The notes: generated by a model from the sequence alone, not told the origin. 64,000 bases of DNA from GCA-2733415 sp049614485 (GCA_049614485.1 JBMZDR010000011.1:1-64000), one strand, 5' to 3'. Counted from the first letter of the stretch, positions 34,490 through 44,517 are shown. Numbers and translations are program-made.

Positions 34490-36343
34490 ATGGCAATTCA
34501 AACACTTTTAATAACACCTCCTTTTACCCAACTAAACACACCCTACCCAGCAACAGCTTACTTGAAAGGGTTTTTAGCAGAAAAAGGCGTATCTGTTGAA
34601 CAATGTGATTTAAGTATAGAATTGTTTTCCGAAGTGTTTACTGCTGAATTTATTACAAAGATATTTCAAGAAGCAGATGCGCACAAAAGTTATGAATATC
34701 CTTTGGTTTGGCAACAACGTGATGATTATATTCACAAAGTAAATACGGTAATAGAGTATTTGCAACATCAAGAAGTTACCAAAGCATATCAAATTTTACA
34801 TCATGGTTTTTTGCCTCAAGCACATCGAGCATTGAATATAGAAGATGATTTAAGTTGGGCATTTGGTAACTTAGGAATATTAGATAAAGCCAAACATTTT
34901 GCTACGATATTTATTGAAGAATTAGGCGATTTTATTCAAGCTAACGTTGATGAGTTTTTCTCATTTACACGTTATGCAGAACAAATTTCAACGTCCGCAT
35001 CTAGTTTTAACGGTTTGGAAGAATTCTTACAATATGATCCTACCATTATAGAATCAGAACTGTTAGTTTTATTAGAAAAGCAATTGAAAAAGCATAAGCC
35101 AAATTTAGTGTGCTTTTCTATTCCGTTTCCAGGAAATTTATTTGCAGCATTGCGTTGCTCACAATATATTAAAAGTAAGCATCCAAAGATAAAAGTAGCC
35201 TTTGGTGGTGGCTATTGCAATACAGAATTAAGATCTTTGGAAGACACTCGTGTATTCAACTATGTTGATTATATAAGTCTTGATGATGGTGAAGGTCCGT
35301 TATTACGATTGACAGAATTCTTATCTGGCAAAATCAATATTGAAAAACTAGAACGTACTTACGTTTTGGAAAAAGGTAGAGTAGTGTATAAAAACAATTT
35401 GCCAAATACGGTATTCCATCATAAAAACTTACCTGCGCCAAGTTATGTGGGTTTACCACATGACAAGTATTTATCGTTTTTAGATGTTATGAACCCGATG
35501 CACCGTTTGTGGAGTGACGGTAAGTGGAATAAATTGACCATTTCTCATGGCTGTTATTGGAAACAATGCACCTTCTGCGATGTTAATTTAGATTATATAG
35601 GGAATTATCAAAATACAACAGCAGATGATTTAGTGGCTAAAATTCAGAAGATAGTTGCTGAAACTGGTACAACCGGATTTCATTTTGTTGATGAAGCTGC
35701 ACCACCAAAAATGTTACGTGCCCTAGCGGAAAAACTAATTGAGAAACGCGTGTTTATTACTTGGTGGACAAACATACGTTTTGAAAAAACATTCAGTTTA
35801 GAGCTGTGCGCTCTTTTAGCTAAATCAGGGTGTATAGCGGTAACAGGAGGCTTAGAAGTTGCTTCTGATAGACTTCTGAAAAAAATGAAGAAAGGAGTTG
35901 ATATTGGTCAAGTGGCACGAGTAACAAATGCATTTGCTCAGCATGGCATTATGGTGCATGCGTATTTGATGTATGGGTTCCCTACACAAACCGATCAGGA
36001 AACAGTTGACTCATTAGAAGTGGTGCGTCAGTTGTTTGAAAACAATTGTATTCAGTCTGCATTTTGGCATCAATTTACAACGACTGTTCATAGTCCAATT
36101 GGTGTGAACCCTGATGAATTTGATATCAAGATTACAGGCCCTGCTTTTGAAGGCTTTGCACAAAATGATTTATGGCATGAAGATTCTAAAGGAGCTGAAC
36201 ATTCAAAATATAAAACAGGGTTAAACTTGGCCTTACATAATTACTTAAACGGAATTGGTTTTGACATGGATTTACAAGACTGGTTTGAGTTTGATATTAT
36301 GCCTACTGTACACCCGCATAACTTGATTGAAAATTCGTTATAA
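34490..36343 (+). CDS. B12-binding-type radical SAM protein with CX4CX2C cluster motif
   Basis: 617 aa. N-terminal cobalamin-binding-type Rossmann domain (LLITPPFTQLNTPYPATAYL ... VCFSIPFPGNLFAALRC ... KVAFGGGYCNTE). The radical SAM domain (about 340-560) has Cys355, Cys360 and Cys363 in HGCYWKQCTFCD. That is CX4CX2C rather than the canonical CX3CX2C. Downstream are FVDEAAPPKMLRAL, TGGLEVASDRLLKKM and YLMYGFPTQTDQETVDS, normal for the B12-radical SAM class. No DxHxxG cobalamin ligand is visible, so cobalamin may bind base-off without His or not at all. Substrate unknown; no peptide precursor is adjacent. It ends 16 bp from the convergent macroglobulin gene. Confidence 0.85.
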   Translation: MAIQTLLITPPFTQLNTPYPATAYLKGFLAEKGVSVEQCDLSIELFSEVFTAEFITKIFQEADAHKSYEYPLVWQQRDDYIHKVNTVIEYLQHQEVTKAYQILHHGFLPQAHRALNIEDDLSWAFGNLGILDKAKHFATIFIEELGDFIQANVDEFFSFTRYAEQISTSASSFNGLEEFLQYDPTIIESELLVLLEKQLKKHKPNLVCFSIPFPGNLFAALRCSQYIKSKHPKIKVAFGGGYCNTELRSLEDTRVFNYVDYISLDDGEGPLLRLTEFLSGKINIEKLERTYVLEKGRVVYKNNLPNTVFHHKNLPAPSYVGLPHDKYLSFLDVMNPMHRLWSDGKWNKLTISHGCYWKQCTFCDVNLDYIGNYQNTTADDLVAKIQKIVAETGTTGFHFVDEAAPPKMLRALAEKLIEKRVFITWWTNIRFEKTFSLELCALLAKSGCIAVTGGLEVASDRLLKKMKKGVDIGQVARVTNAFAQHGIMVHAYLMYGFPTQTDQETVDSLEVVRQLFENNCIQSAFWHQFTTTVHSPIGVNPDEFDIKITGPAFEGFAQNDLWHEDSKGAEHSKYKTGLNLALHNYLNGIGFDMDLQDWFEFDIMPTVHPHNLIENSL

Positions 36344-36359
36344 GAGTAAAAGCAGCTGA

Positions 36360-39300
36360 TTAATCAGTTACCTTTACTCTTAAACCTTTACTATGACTAC
36401 TAAATTCTGGGGCATACATACTCTGTATCGAGGAAATTCCGTTCGAGAAGCTACCAGAGTTGTTTACTCTTACTTCGTATTCTAATACATAAACTCCTTT
36501 GTTTAATTTATCAAAAAAGAAATGGGTAGCAATGTCTTTAGTGCTTTGGTAATAACCTAAGCCGTCCTGCCATTTGTAGCCCGAAATTACATCAACAGGC
36601 TCAAAAGTACTTGCGCGCATATCTTTTAAGTGTACAAATTCAAAATTATCTTTGACCTGTAATTCAATTCTGACTTTTACCAAATCACCAACCTCTAATT
36701 GAGTTGTTAACTTAATAGCTTTTAACTTTTCGCCATCATTAGTATATTCCTTTAAGAATAGTTTTTTACTTAATTGAATATCGGTTTTATGTTTTTCATT
36801 TGTGATTTTATCTAATTGCTCAAAATACTGCCAATAGTACCCGCCATACTGCGTAATATTAGATTTGTTTTTAATGGTTAGCTCACTCATTTTAGGGTTG
36901 ATTTCATCTGCATTCCAAGTGGTTTTAAAATACCCCGTTCCGGCTTCAAGCGCTGTTTGATCCAGTTTTTTAGTGCTAATTTTTTCGTTAGCTATTTTAA
37001 TGTCCGCTGAGCCTTCTACAGATAACCAGTCGTTTCCTTGTAGAAGCAAAGCATAAACGGCTTCCGTAGTTGCCTTGGTAGTATTCCAACTGTTTTTGCG
37101 TTTGTTGTTTAGTAGCCAAATTTGTAGCGCTTCAATAGTTTTGGCATCTTGAGTAATTTCAGAGAAGGCTTCAATAATAAGAGCTTGGGTTTCTATTGGG
37201 GCTTGATTCCAATACCAACCTGCTTTGTTGGCTTTCCAGTACATCCCTTTATTCTCGCTGTCTATAGCTGTTTCTTGTAAATGGGTTAAAATCATTTTAG
37301 GTAATATTCTGTCATTATAACGGTGACTTACAAGTGCTAATAATGTCTTCTCTTGTAAAGAACGTTTTAACCATTCTTTTTTAGATTTTTCTAGGTATAA
37401 ACTAACCAGAGACTTCACTTCTTTCGGAAATTGAATGTCATTTTTAAAGAAACTTCTTGTGTATAAATAATGTAAATGATAATAGTTGGCTGTAATATCT
37501 GCTTCTTTCTGATATTTAAGCCTGCGTTTATGATTTTCTACAAACTTATTATCTAGATATTGAATTGCCTTTTCAATAACGGCATTCATGTTTTTATTAT
37601 TACTTATAACGTTTAGTTGCTTTAAGTGTCCCTGTCCAGCAACAATATGTCGGGTGATGTTTTCGTTAGCATGACCTCCTTTAAACCATGGGAAACCACC
37701 AGAGTTTAATTGCATTTTCTCTAACTTTTTTACGGTAATTTTTTGTTCTGAAGCCAACCGTTCTAAATCGAATAAGATAGTGAGTTGTTTTTTCTTTTCA
37801 CTTTCAGACTGTGCATCTCTTAACCATGGTGTTTCTGCAATAAGAATTTGTTTCAATGCCTCGTTTTGTTCCAGTTTAGAAGTCAGCTTGTTATTTGCTT
37901 TCCAGGTTTCAAATACGTGTTTGATTTTGGGGTTGCTATTCATGATATAACTTCCTAATGTATTGGCGTAGTAACGAGCAAAAGTTTGTTCGGCACATTC
38001 ATGCGGAAACTCCATTAAATACGGCAAACTTTGTATAGCGTACCAAGCTGGATTGGTAGTGTATTCCAAGGTAAGTTGATGATTGCGTAAGGTAGTTGAG
38101 TTGTTGTTTTGTAATTTGGTGAAATGATACTCCTTAGAGCTATTGGCTCTAACGGTTATCGGAATACTTTCTGTAACCAACATTTTATTGCTTAGTACAG
38201 GTAAGACGTTAGATTCGCCGTCAGTAAATTCGTCAGCTTTGGCTAATACCTTGTATTCTATGGCTTGTACGCCTTCAGGAATAGTTAATTTCCATGACAC
38301 AGAAGTACTTCCGTTGGGTTGTAGCTTAAAACTTTGTATAGGAGTGTTGTTGTTTAACTCGTTATTTATAATTGTTCCTGTAATGGCATTGTACAATTCT
38401 AATTTGGCTTGTCCGTTTAATAGTTTGTCAGACAAACTGCTAATTTTAGCTTGAAAAACTAAAGTGTCATGCTCTCGTAAAAAACGTGGTGGATTTGGAC
38501 TTACCATTAGCTCCTTTTGAGTGACTACATTTTGAGTGAATTTACCATGAACTCCTGTTTTTGTATGCCCAAATAATTGCACTTTCCATCGTGTTAAGGC
38601 TTCAGGCGATTCAAACTCAAAAGTTAAGTTTCCTTTGCTGTCTGTTTTTAAATGCGGATAAAAGAAAGCTGTTTCGTTAAGGTTTTTACGGGCTATTATT
38701 GTTTTAAAACTTTCTTCGATATTTTTATTAGATGGATTGTCGGATTTTGAATATAAATTTTCTTTTACGTCACTTTCTTTTTTTACTGATTGGTTGTCTG
38801 AGGGAACCATACTATAGGAAGAAGCAGATTCTACAACTACGTCTTCTACTTCCATTTCATCCTCAGTAATTTCAATTCCAGCTACTTTACTATGAAGCTG
38901 TCGCGTCATATAATTATTTGAAATTGTAAGTCCGAAAAAATTTAGCACAGCAAAGCTCTTTTGGAATGAAGTTAAGTTTAAGTTAGGGTAGTTGAATTGC
39001 TTAAAATGATTACTTCTAAAACTATTACATCTTTTATGTGTAACATCATTTCTGTAGTAATCTTTTATGTCAATACTGTTGGTCCAATGATGAGGTTTAA
39101 ACTGGTCTAAAGAAGCATCATACATACTTGCTAAGACTTCTGCTTGTACTCCTTTTTTAGATTTGTTTTTTATAGTAAAGGACCATTTCTCTTTAGTGCC
39201 TGGTTGTAACTTGTTTCTAAATGTTTGCGTTGCTATTACTAATGATTCTTGTGGCGTAGATAAATCAACAGCTGTGTTTACTGTTTTGTAGTCTTGGTGT

Positions 39301-42300
39301 TTTACCATAGTAAATTGTATGCTCACACTTGCGTCTGGTTGCAATGGCTTTTTCTTCAGAATTTGCGCTAGCGGTACGCGGAAGGTTTTGGTTCCTTCTA
39401 GTGTTATTTTTTCTTTAAACAACACATCGCTATTAAAATAAGCCTCGGTAAAAACATTTAAATTTTCACAAGAACTCAATAATTTAATACTGATATAACC
39501 ATCTTTTTTTGCGGTACTTGCATTCAATATTTGATAATCGAACAACTGGCTGTCGGCTAAAACGCTGTCTTTTTTATTTATAACAGAAATATGGTTTTCT
39601 TCTGTAATAGTATTTTTAGTGTTATCACTTGCTTCAGTAATAATGATATATTTTCCAGACAACCATTGTTTGATAGGTGGTAGCTGAATGCTTTTTTCTT
39701 TTTCGCTATCTATAACTTCTTCATAAACTAATGCTCCTTTTGCCCAATTTTTATAATCACTTTCGTTGGCATAAGCTTCGTTAGGGAAGTGTTTTTTAAA
39801 GGCGTCTTTAGTTAAAAGTGGCATGTCTGCCACTGGAAGCCTTCGGGTGCGCAATACGTTGTTAGGTGCTACAAGTTTATAGATTTTTAAATTTATTTTT
39901 GCAGCCGAGAACTCACCATTTAAATTAGTAGTGTTTATGTATAGTTCTGGTGTGGTGTCTGTATTCCAACTATTTTGTGTTACAACGTTTAACTTTAGTG
40001 TGTGGTAACCAACTTTTACAGTTGTGGTAGCAGATCTAGTTTCGCCATTAAGATCGGTTACATTGGCTGTAATTTCATAACTAAAAACAGGTAAGTCTTT
40101 TTTATTTTTTGTTTTATCAGGTAGCGCATTAAAATTAATATCAAACTCCCCTTTGTTATTCGTAGTGATTTCTCCATGAGCAATTTCTTGTTCATTAGTG
40201 TCGTAATGTCTAGACCAATACCTCCAATGATCAAATTGGGTTTTACGAACAATGTTATACGTAACCTTTGCATTGCTAATGTTGGTGCCTAGTAAGGCCT
40301 TCGCATTTCCTGTAATACAAATATTGTTATTTACCGAAAAATTTTCGGTTACAGGATTGAACTTTACTTCAAACTTAGGGCGTTTGTATTCTTCTACAGA
40401 AAAATAACTATGTGCCTGATTAAAGTATTTATAGTATTTTTTGTCTTGTTCTACTTTTATGGAGAAGTTGCCTGTTAACCCGTTTTTAGGGAGTTGAAAT
40501 TTTTCAGAAAATGATCCATATTCGTTGGTAGATAAATCAAACGATTTAATTTCCTGGTAATTAGCATCTCTAACGGTAATTTTGAAAGATTTATCAGCAA
40601 CTACAGTCGATTTGTAGTTGATTCGAGATAATACTATTCCTTTAAAGTGCACTTCTTGCCCTGGACGATATATGCTTCTGTCTAAAAATAAAAAGGCTTG
40701 TGCACGTTCTGTTTTGCTTTCATCTTTTGATTTGTGGTAATTTCCATAATGATATTTATTACCCAACAACAAACTGTCTTTCTGATAGCTTATTATTACC
40801 TCGGCATTGTCTCTTCTTCCAGAAAATAAACTTTCACCGTATTCATTAGTACTTTTTTGAGTTTTTCCAAATTGTACAATAGCATGTTTTATGGGCTTTC
40901 CAGATGAACTATGAAGTACTTGGAAGATCTTTTTACCATGAGAGTCAGCTTCAATAACGCTTAAGTTAGAAACGGTAAAAGCGGTATATGCAAACAGCTC
41001 ATTTTTATTAAAATCTTTTTTTGAGGTAGCCAATATCATATACCTGCCTAGCTCTAAATTAGGTAATAAAACTTCTGTACTATGATTAAAATAATCTCCT
41101 TTTTGAGGAAGCGCAGCATGAACAGTTTTTAAGGCCTTATGAGTAGTAAAAAACTCATCAATCTTGGTTTCTCTATCTTGATAGTTGTACTGATAAAAAG
41201 AATGGTTGTGAGGAATTTGATAGATGTGTAAGTATACTTGTTTTACATTGTTAAATTCAATCCAAACTTTAGAAGCAGTATTGCTAGGAATTGTTTGCTC
41301 GTTTTGTAGCTGTAAAACAGGTTGTAGAATTCGCGATTGTATATTTTTGGCAATAACAGCGCCTTCAGAATTGGGGTGGCTTAGAATTAAATCTTCAGTG
41401 ATTTTTAAGGCTTTTTTTCTGTTTTCTGGTTGCTGTTTTAATGTAGCAATATCATAAATAGCTTGTGCGTAATGAGCTTTTAGTAAGGCGTATGCATTAC
41501 CGGTTTTATAGTGTTGTAAGCTCTGTTCTAAACTTTTAATATAGCTATTGTCTTTATTAGAAAGCGTAGAGTTGTTTCTTATAAATTGAAGTCGGTTAAT
41601 ATAGACTTCAATTAAGGCGTTAATCTGTTTTTTTTCTAAATGAAACTGCTCTAGTTTCTGGTATGTTTTTAACACATCATATTTAGAAAAAATAGTGTCA
41701 GTTGTTGCTATGTTTAATTTTGTGAATGTATTTGAGGAAGCGAAATAAGACTCTTGGTCTATATAAAACCGCTCTTTAGGTTTGGTAATTCTAGATTCGT
41801 CTGTCTTAAAAAACATCAATGCCCTGTGCGCTAGTAAATCATATAAAGTAGGGCGAAGATTTTCAGTGTCTGTGCCATTGATTAAAATGTATTTATAATC
41901 AGAAATTGAAATGTTTTGCAATTGATTTTCTGGTGCAATTGATGCGTTATAATCTTGATGGATAGATGCAAACAGTGTATTTAAATCCCAAGTTCTAAAA
42001 TCATCTTGGTTCACATCGTTTGTTTTGGTTCTGTTATAAATTTGCCAGCGATGCTTTTGGAAGTATTGCCATTTAAAATCGGCTAAAATAGATTGTAAAA
42101 TAGCATTGGTAGGAAACGAAGCTTCTGTAATTTCTTTTTCCAGGAGCTGAACTATTGTTAATTCGGCGTCTTCTTGTAAAACCAACGCAAATTTAGATTG
42201 ATACAATAAAGCTTTTATGAGCTGATTGCTATTGTTTTTTTTCTTTGCTTTTTTATAAATAGTGCCAACCATTTCATTAGCAGACTTTGTTTTGCCTTCT

Positions 42301-42401
42301 AGCTCAAAGGCTTCAACTATTTTCCACTGTTTTTCAAAGTTTTGTTGTGCTTGTGTTGTTATGATAATGATAAGACTTAATATGGTTAATACCTTTTTCA
42401 T
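36360..42401 (-). CDS. alpha-2-macroglobulin-like protein with thioester
   Basis: 2013 aa with a signal peptide (MKKVLTILSLIIIITTQAQ), not a lipoprotein. N-terminal helical region of about 370 residues, then MG-type beta-sandwich domains (LFLDRSIYRPGQEVHFKGIV is the MG2 hallmark). A flexible acidic/Ser-rich segment (about 1170-1233) lies where the protease bait region is expected, just before the A2M domain (NETAFFYPHLKTDSKGNLTF). The thioester is Cys1469-Ala-Glu-Gln1472 (PHECAEQTF), inside an alpha-toroid domain. In bacteria such proteins are thought to trap host or rival proteases in the periplasm or on the surface. No penicillin-binding pbpC is adjacent, unlike E. coli yfhM. Bait assignment is inference. 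Confidence 0.9.
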   Translation of the reverse strand: MKKVLTILSLIIIITTQAQQNFEKQWKIVEAFELEGKTKSANEMVGTIYKKAKKKNNSNQLIKALLYQSKFALVLQEDAELTIVQLLEKEITEASFPTNAILQSILADFKWQYFQKHRWQIYNRTKTNDVNQDDFRTWDLNTLFASIHQDYNASIAPENQLQNISISDYKYILINGTDTENLRPTLYDLLAHRALMFFKTDESRITKPKERFYIDQESYFASSNTFTKLNIATTDTIFSKYDVLKTYQKLEQFHLEKKQINALIEVYINRLQFIRNNSTLSNKDNSYIKSLEQSLQHYKTGNAYALLKAHYAQAIYDIATLKQQPENRKKALKITEDLILSHPNSEGAVIAKNIQSRILQPVLQLQNEQTIPSNTASKVWIEFNNVKQVYLHIYQIPHNHSFYQYNYQDRETKIDEFFTTHKALKTVHAALPQKGDYFNHSTEVLLPNLELGRYMILATSKKDFNKNELFAYTAFTVSNLSVIEADSHGKKIFQVLHSSSGKPIKHAIVQFGKTQKSTNEYGESLFSGRRDNAEVIISYQKDSLLLGNKYHYGNYHKSKDESKTERAQAFLFLDRSIYRPGQEVHFKGIVLSRINYKSTVVADKSFKITVRDANYQEIKSFDLSTNEYGSFSEKFQLPKNGLTGNFSIKVEQDKKYYKYFNQAHSYFSVEEYKRPKFEVKFNPVTENFSVNNNICITGNAKALLGTNISNAKVTYNIVRKTQFDHWRYWSRHYDTNEQEIAHGEITTNNKGEFDINFNALPDKTKNKKDLPVFSYEITANVTDLNGETRSATTTVKVGYHTLKLNVVTQNSWNTDTTPELYINTTNLNGEFSAAKINLKIYKLVAPNNVLRTRRLPVADMPLLTKDAFKKHFPNEAYANESDYKNWAKGALVYEEVIDSEKEKSIQLPPIKQWLSGKYIIITEASDNTKNTITEENHISVINKKDSVLADSQLFDYQILNASTAKKDGYISIKLLSSCENLNVFTEAYFNSDVLFKEKITLEGTKTFRVPLAQILKKKPLQPDASVSIQFTMVKHQDYKTVNTAVDLSTPQESLVIATQTFRNKLQPGTKEKWSFTIKNKSKKGVQAEVLASMYDASLDQFKPHHWTNSIDIKDYYRNDVTHKRCNSFRSNHFKQFNYPNLNLTSFQKSFAVLNFFGLTISNNYMTRQLHSKVAGIEITEDEMEVEDVVVESASSYSMVPSDNQSVKKESDVKENLYSKSDNPSNKNIEESFKTIIARKNLNETAFFYPHLKTDSKGNLTFEFESPEALTRWKVQLFGHTKTGVHGKFTQNVVTQKELMVSPNPPRFLREHDTLVFQAKISSLSDKLLNGQAKLELYNAITGTIINNELNNNTPIQSFKLQPNGSTSVSWKLTIPEGVQAIEYKVLAKADEFTDGESNVLPVLSNKMLVTESIPITVRANSSKEYHFTKLQNNNSTTLRNHQLTLEYTTNPAWYAIQSLPYLMEFPHECAEQTFARYYANTLGSYIMNSNPKIKHVFETWKANNKLTSKLEQNEALKQILIAETPWLRDAQSESEKKKQLTILFDLERLASEQKITVKKLEKMQLNSGGFPWFKGGHANENITRHIVAGQGHLKQLNVISNNKNMNAVIEKAIQYLDNKFVENHKRRLKYQKEADITANYYHLHYLYTRSFFKNDIQFPKEVKSLVSLYLEKSKKEWLKRSLQEKTLLALVSHRYNDRILPKMILTHLQETAIDSENKGMYWKANKAGWYWNQAPIETQALIIEAFSEITQDAKTIEALQIWLLNNKRKNSWNTTKATTEAVYALLLQGNDWLSVEGSADIKIANEKISTKKLDQTALEAGTGYFKTTWNADEINPKMSELTIKNKSNITQYGGYYWQYFEQLDKITNEKHKTDIQLSKKLFLKEYTNDGEKLKAIKLTTQLEVGDLVKVRIELQVKDNFEFVHLKDMRASTFEPVDVISGYKWQDGLGYYQSTKDIATHFFFDKLNKGVYVLEYEVRVNNSGSFSNGISSIQSMYAPEFSSHSKGLRVKVTD

Positions 42402-42514
42402 ATGCTGTTTTTTATAGCTAAGTAAAGGTAAGCAAAAAGTATTCCAACTAATAAATTATATCAAATGGGTAGGATTGATTAAAATTAAATTATTTTTTTT
42501 CGTCTAATATTGAG

Positions 42515-42522
42515 TATGTTTA
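42515..42522 (+). promoter_or_regulatory. -7-like element upstream of the TPR gene
   Basis: TATGTTTA followed by CGGG, one mismatch (final G to A) from TAnnTTTG, 15 bp before the start at 42537. The same TATnTTTACG form occurs before the mpl gene at 45919. Confidence 0.4.
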
Positions 42523-42536
42523 CGGGATAATTAAGC

Positions 42537-43499
42537 ATGAAGTTATTTTTCTACATATTTACAGCAGTAACGCTAGCGGGGTTTTCGCAATCAACCGATT
42601 TTGAAAAAGGGGAGTTGCATTATAAAAATGCTGAGTGGCAAAGCGCTAAGCCATATTTTTTAAAAACATTAGCAGGAAATGAAACCGATGTAAAAGCACA
42701 AGAGTATTTAGGTGATATTGCTGCTTATGCAAAAAAATGGGATGAAGCATTGGCTTATTACAGGCCTTTGGTAATGCAATATCCAAATAATGCAAATTAC
42801 CACTTTAAATACGGAGGGGTGTTGGCTTACAAGGCTCAGGCTTCAAATAAATTAAAAGCCTTAACATTGGTAGGTGACATTAAAAAGCACTTGCATAAAG
42901 CTGCTGATTTAGATAAAAACCATATTGAGGCACGCTGGGCTTTGGTAGAAATTTACATTAGTTTGCCTGGTATTGTTGGGGGTAGTGAAACAAAAGCACT
43001 AAACTATGCTAAGGAATTGTTGCAACTATCTCCAGTAGACGGTTACTTGGCTTTAGGGTATGTGGCTGAATATAACAATAGACCGATTGATGCTGAACAG
43101 TATTATAAAAACGCAGTGGCTGTTGGCGGTTCTGAACACACGTATACAAAGTTGTCAGGCTTGTATGAAAAAAATAATCAACCAGAAAAAGCTCTATCTA
43201 ATTATGAGCTTGCAGCAGTTAAATTACAACGTAATCATTTGAACTATTTGATAGGTAAGGTGTCAGCTCAATATAATATTTCAAATGAGAAAGGATTGAA
43301 GTGTTTACAACGCTACGTCACAAATTATACAGAAAAAGATGGCGTACCACTATCTTGGGCGTATTTCAGAATGGCACAAATTTACAGGCATAAAGAAGAT
43401 AAAAGAAACGCTTATAATTTTATAAATAAAGCCTTAACTCTAAAGCCCGATTTAAAAGAAGCACAAGATGAAAAGAGGTTGGTTTTAAAGATGAAATAA
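42537..43499 (+). CDS. periplasmic TPR protein
   Basis: 320 aa. Signal peptide MKLFFYIFTAVTLAGFSQ, then tetratricopeptide repeats, e.g. WDEALAYYRPLVMQYPNNANYHFKYG (split as WDEALAYYRPLVMQYPN), LHKAADLDKNHIEARWAL, IDAEQYYKNAVAVGG, PEKALSNYELAAVKL and the last NAYNFINKALTLKPDLKEA. Likely a scaffold in the envelope; partners unknown. Divergent from the macroglobulin gene with a 135-bp gap and not linked to the next gene, 331 bp away. Confidence 0.85.
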   Translation: MKLFFYIFTAVTLAGFSQSTDFEKGELHYKNAEWQSAKPYFLKTLAGNETDVKAQEYLGDIAAYAKKWDEALAYYRPLVMQYPNNANYHFKYGGVLAYKAQASNKLKALTLVGDIKKHLHKAADLDKNHIEARWALVEIYISLPGIVGGSETKALNYAKELLQLSPVDGYLALGYVAEYNNRPIDAEQYYKNAVAVGGSEHTYTKLSGLYEKNNQPEKALSNYELAAVKLQRNHLNYLIGKVSAQYNISNEKGLKCLQRYVTNYTEKDGVPLSWAYFRMAQIYRHKEDKRNAYNFINKALTLKPDLKEAQDEKRLVLKMK

Positions 43500-43830
43500 G
43501 TTTAAAATTATAAAAAAGACTAGTTGCCTGTTTTAGCGTGTTTCTTGATAAGTAGTAAACTTATTAACAGTTTTTGAGGTTAATAGTATAAAAGTAGGCT
43601 TAAATAGCATCGTGTTAATTTTTTGTAAAATAACACTTTAGTTGTTTTTTAAAATTCTTTTTTTAGCACGTTACCCACTTTTTTTGACAAATATTTAAAA
43701 AATACAAACAATCTTTTAGACCATTGTGAATGGTTGGTTTTTGGTAGTCTGTTTTGTTTTGTTTTGTTTTGCGTTTGTAAATAAGGATCCATTTTACAGT
43801 AAACTAATTTATAAAAGTAGAAAAATTAAA
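43500..43830 (+). other. 331-bp intergenic region before the Cys-rich lipoprotein
   Basis: No ORF that looks coding: the in-frame extension of the lipoprotein to 43726 gives a low-complexity hydrophobic start and is better read as 5' leader. It holds a (GTTTT)4 tract at 43751-43770. The sequence is about as AT-rich as other gaps. TTTG at 43684-43687 could be a -33 box but no matching -7 was found, so the promoter is not placed. Confidence 0.6.
43751..43770 (+). repeat. (GTTTT)4 simple repeat
   Basis: Four perfect copies of GTTTT, followed by GCGTTTG, 60 bp upstream of the lipoprotein start at 43831. Pentamer repeats can gain or lose units by slippage and would then shift promoter or leader spacing; no evidence here beyond the repeat itself. 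Confidence 0.7.
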
Positions 43831-44496
43831 ATGAAAAAAATTAAATTAAGTCTGAATAACTTATTATTGTTACTATTTGTAGTTGTGTCTGTTTTTACTG
43901 CATGTAGCAGTGATGAAGTAAGTCAAAATGAGAAAGTAGGTTTTACGATGTTAGATTTCAAAATTTCATCAACTGAGTCTCAAATATCATATAATGAAGG
44001 TTTTGGTTATTTGTACAATACTGGAAAAATAATAAACAAAAAATTAGATTTATCAGAATTTAAATCTGAGTTAGGAAAATCACTAAAATTAATTCCTGAT
44101 TTTAAATCAAAAACTCAAGATGGAGTAAGTTTTTCTGTAAATGACGGGGACTTTTTTTTTGAACTAAACGATTTTAAGAAAACAGGAAAAATAATCAACT
44201 ATGTTGCGTATTTTTCAGACGGAAAAAAAATCAACTATTCCTTTGAAAGTAATGATGATGTTAAGACTATAGAAAGTTTCAAAGATGATTTAAGAGGCGC
44301 TTATAATTACCTTGGAGAAGATGTGGTTGTTCAAAAACAGGCGGCTTGCCCTCCATGCGCTGTAGTTGTTGTGGCAATTATAGCAGGGGCTGTTGTTGAT
44401 CATTGCAATGAAGTTATTCAGCAAGTAGCAAATAATTGTGGGAGTGGTTGTTCGCTTAAAGCAAGCACTTGTTCTGCTGAATGTGTATGTCCTTAA
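43831..44496 (+). CDS. lipoprotein with Cys-rich C-terminal tail, possible processed precursor
   Basis: 221 aa from the ATG at 43831, chosen because it gives a clean lipoprotein signal (KIKLSLNNLLLLLFVVVS, Cys25 in FTACSSDE). An earlier in-frame ATG at 43726 adds 35 unlikely residues. Residues 26-165 are an ordinary soluble domain of unknown fold. The last 50 residues (172-221) are distinct: eight Cys at 173, 176, 192, 203, 207, 214, 218 and 220, a hydrophobic run AVVVVAIIAGAVV, and the end CSAECVCP. A terminator separates it from a CPBP-type membrane protease gene 71 bp downstream. I do not recognise the family; the tail looks like a RiPP/bacteriocin-type core or a disulfide-rich knob. That is inference. 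Confidence 0.8.
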   Translation: MKKIKLSLNNLLLLLFVVVSVFTACSSDEVSQNEKVGFTMLDFKISSTESQISYNEGFGYLYNTGKIINKKLDLSEFKSELGKSLKLIPDFKSKTQDGVSFSVNDGDFFFELNDFKKTGKIINYVAYFSDGKKINYSFESNDDVKTIESFKDDLRGAYNYLGEDVVVQKQAACPPCAVVVVAIIAGAVVDHCNEVIQQVANNCGSGCSLKASTCSAECVCP

Positions 44497-44517
44497 AATT
44501 TAGCAAATGTTTTTATA

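Noticed and set aside
38143..38454. 103-codon open frame on the + strand
   Set aside because: Antisense to the macroglobulin gene in the region between A2M and thioester domains.
43726..43830. Upstream start for the Cys-rich lipoprotein
   Set aside because: The extra 35 residues come from the GTTTT repeat and would place the lipobox 60 residues in; ATG 43831 gives a normal signal peptide.
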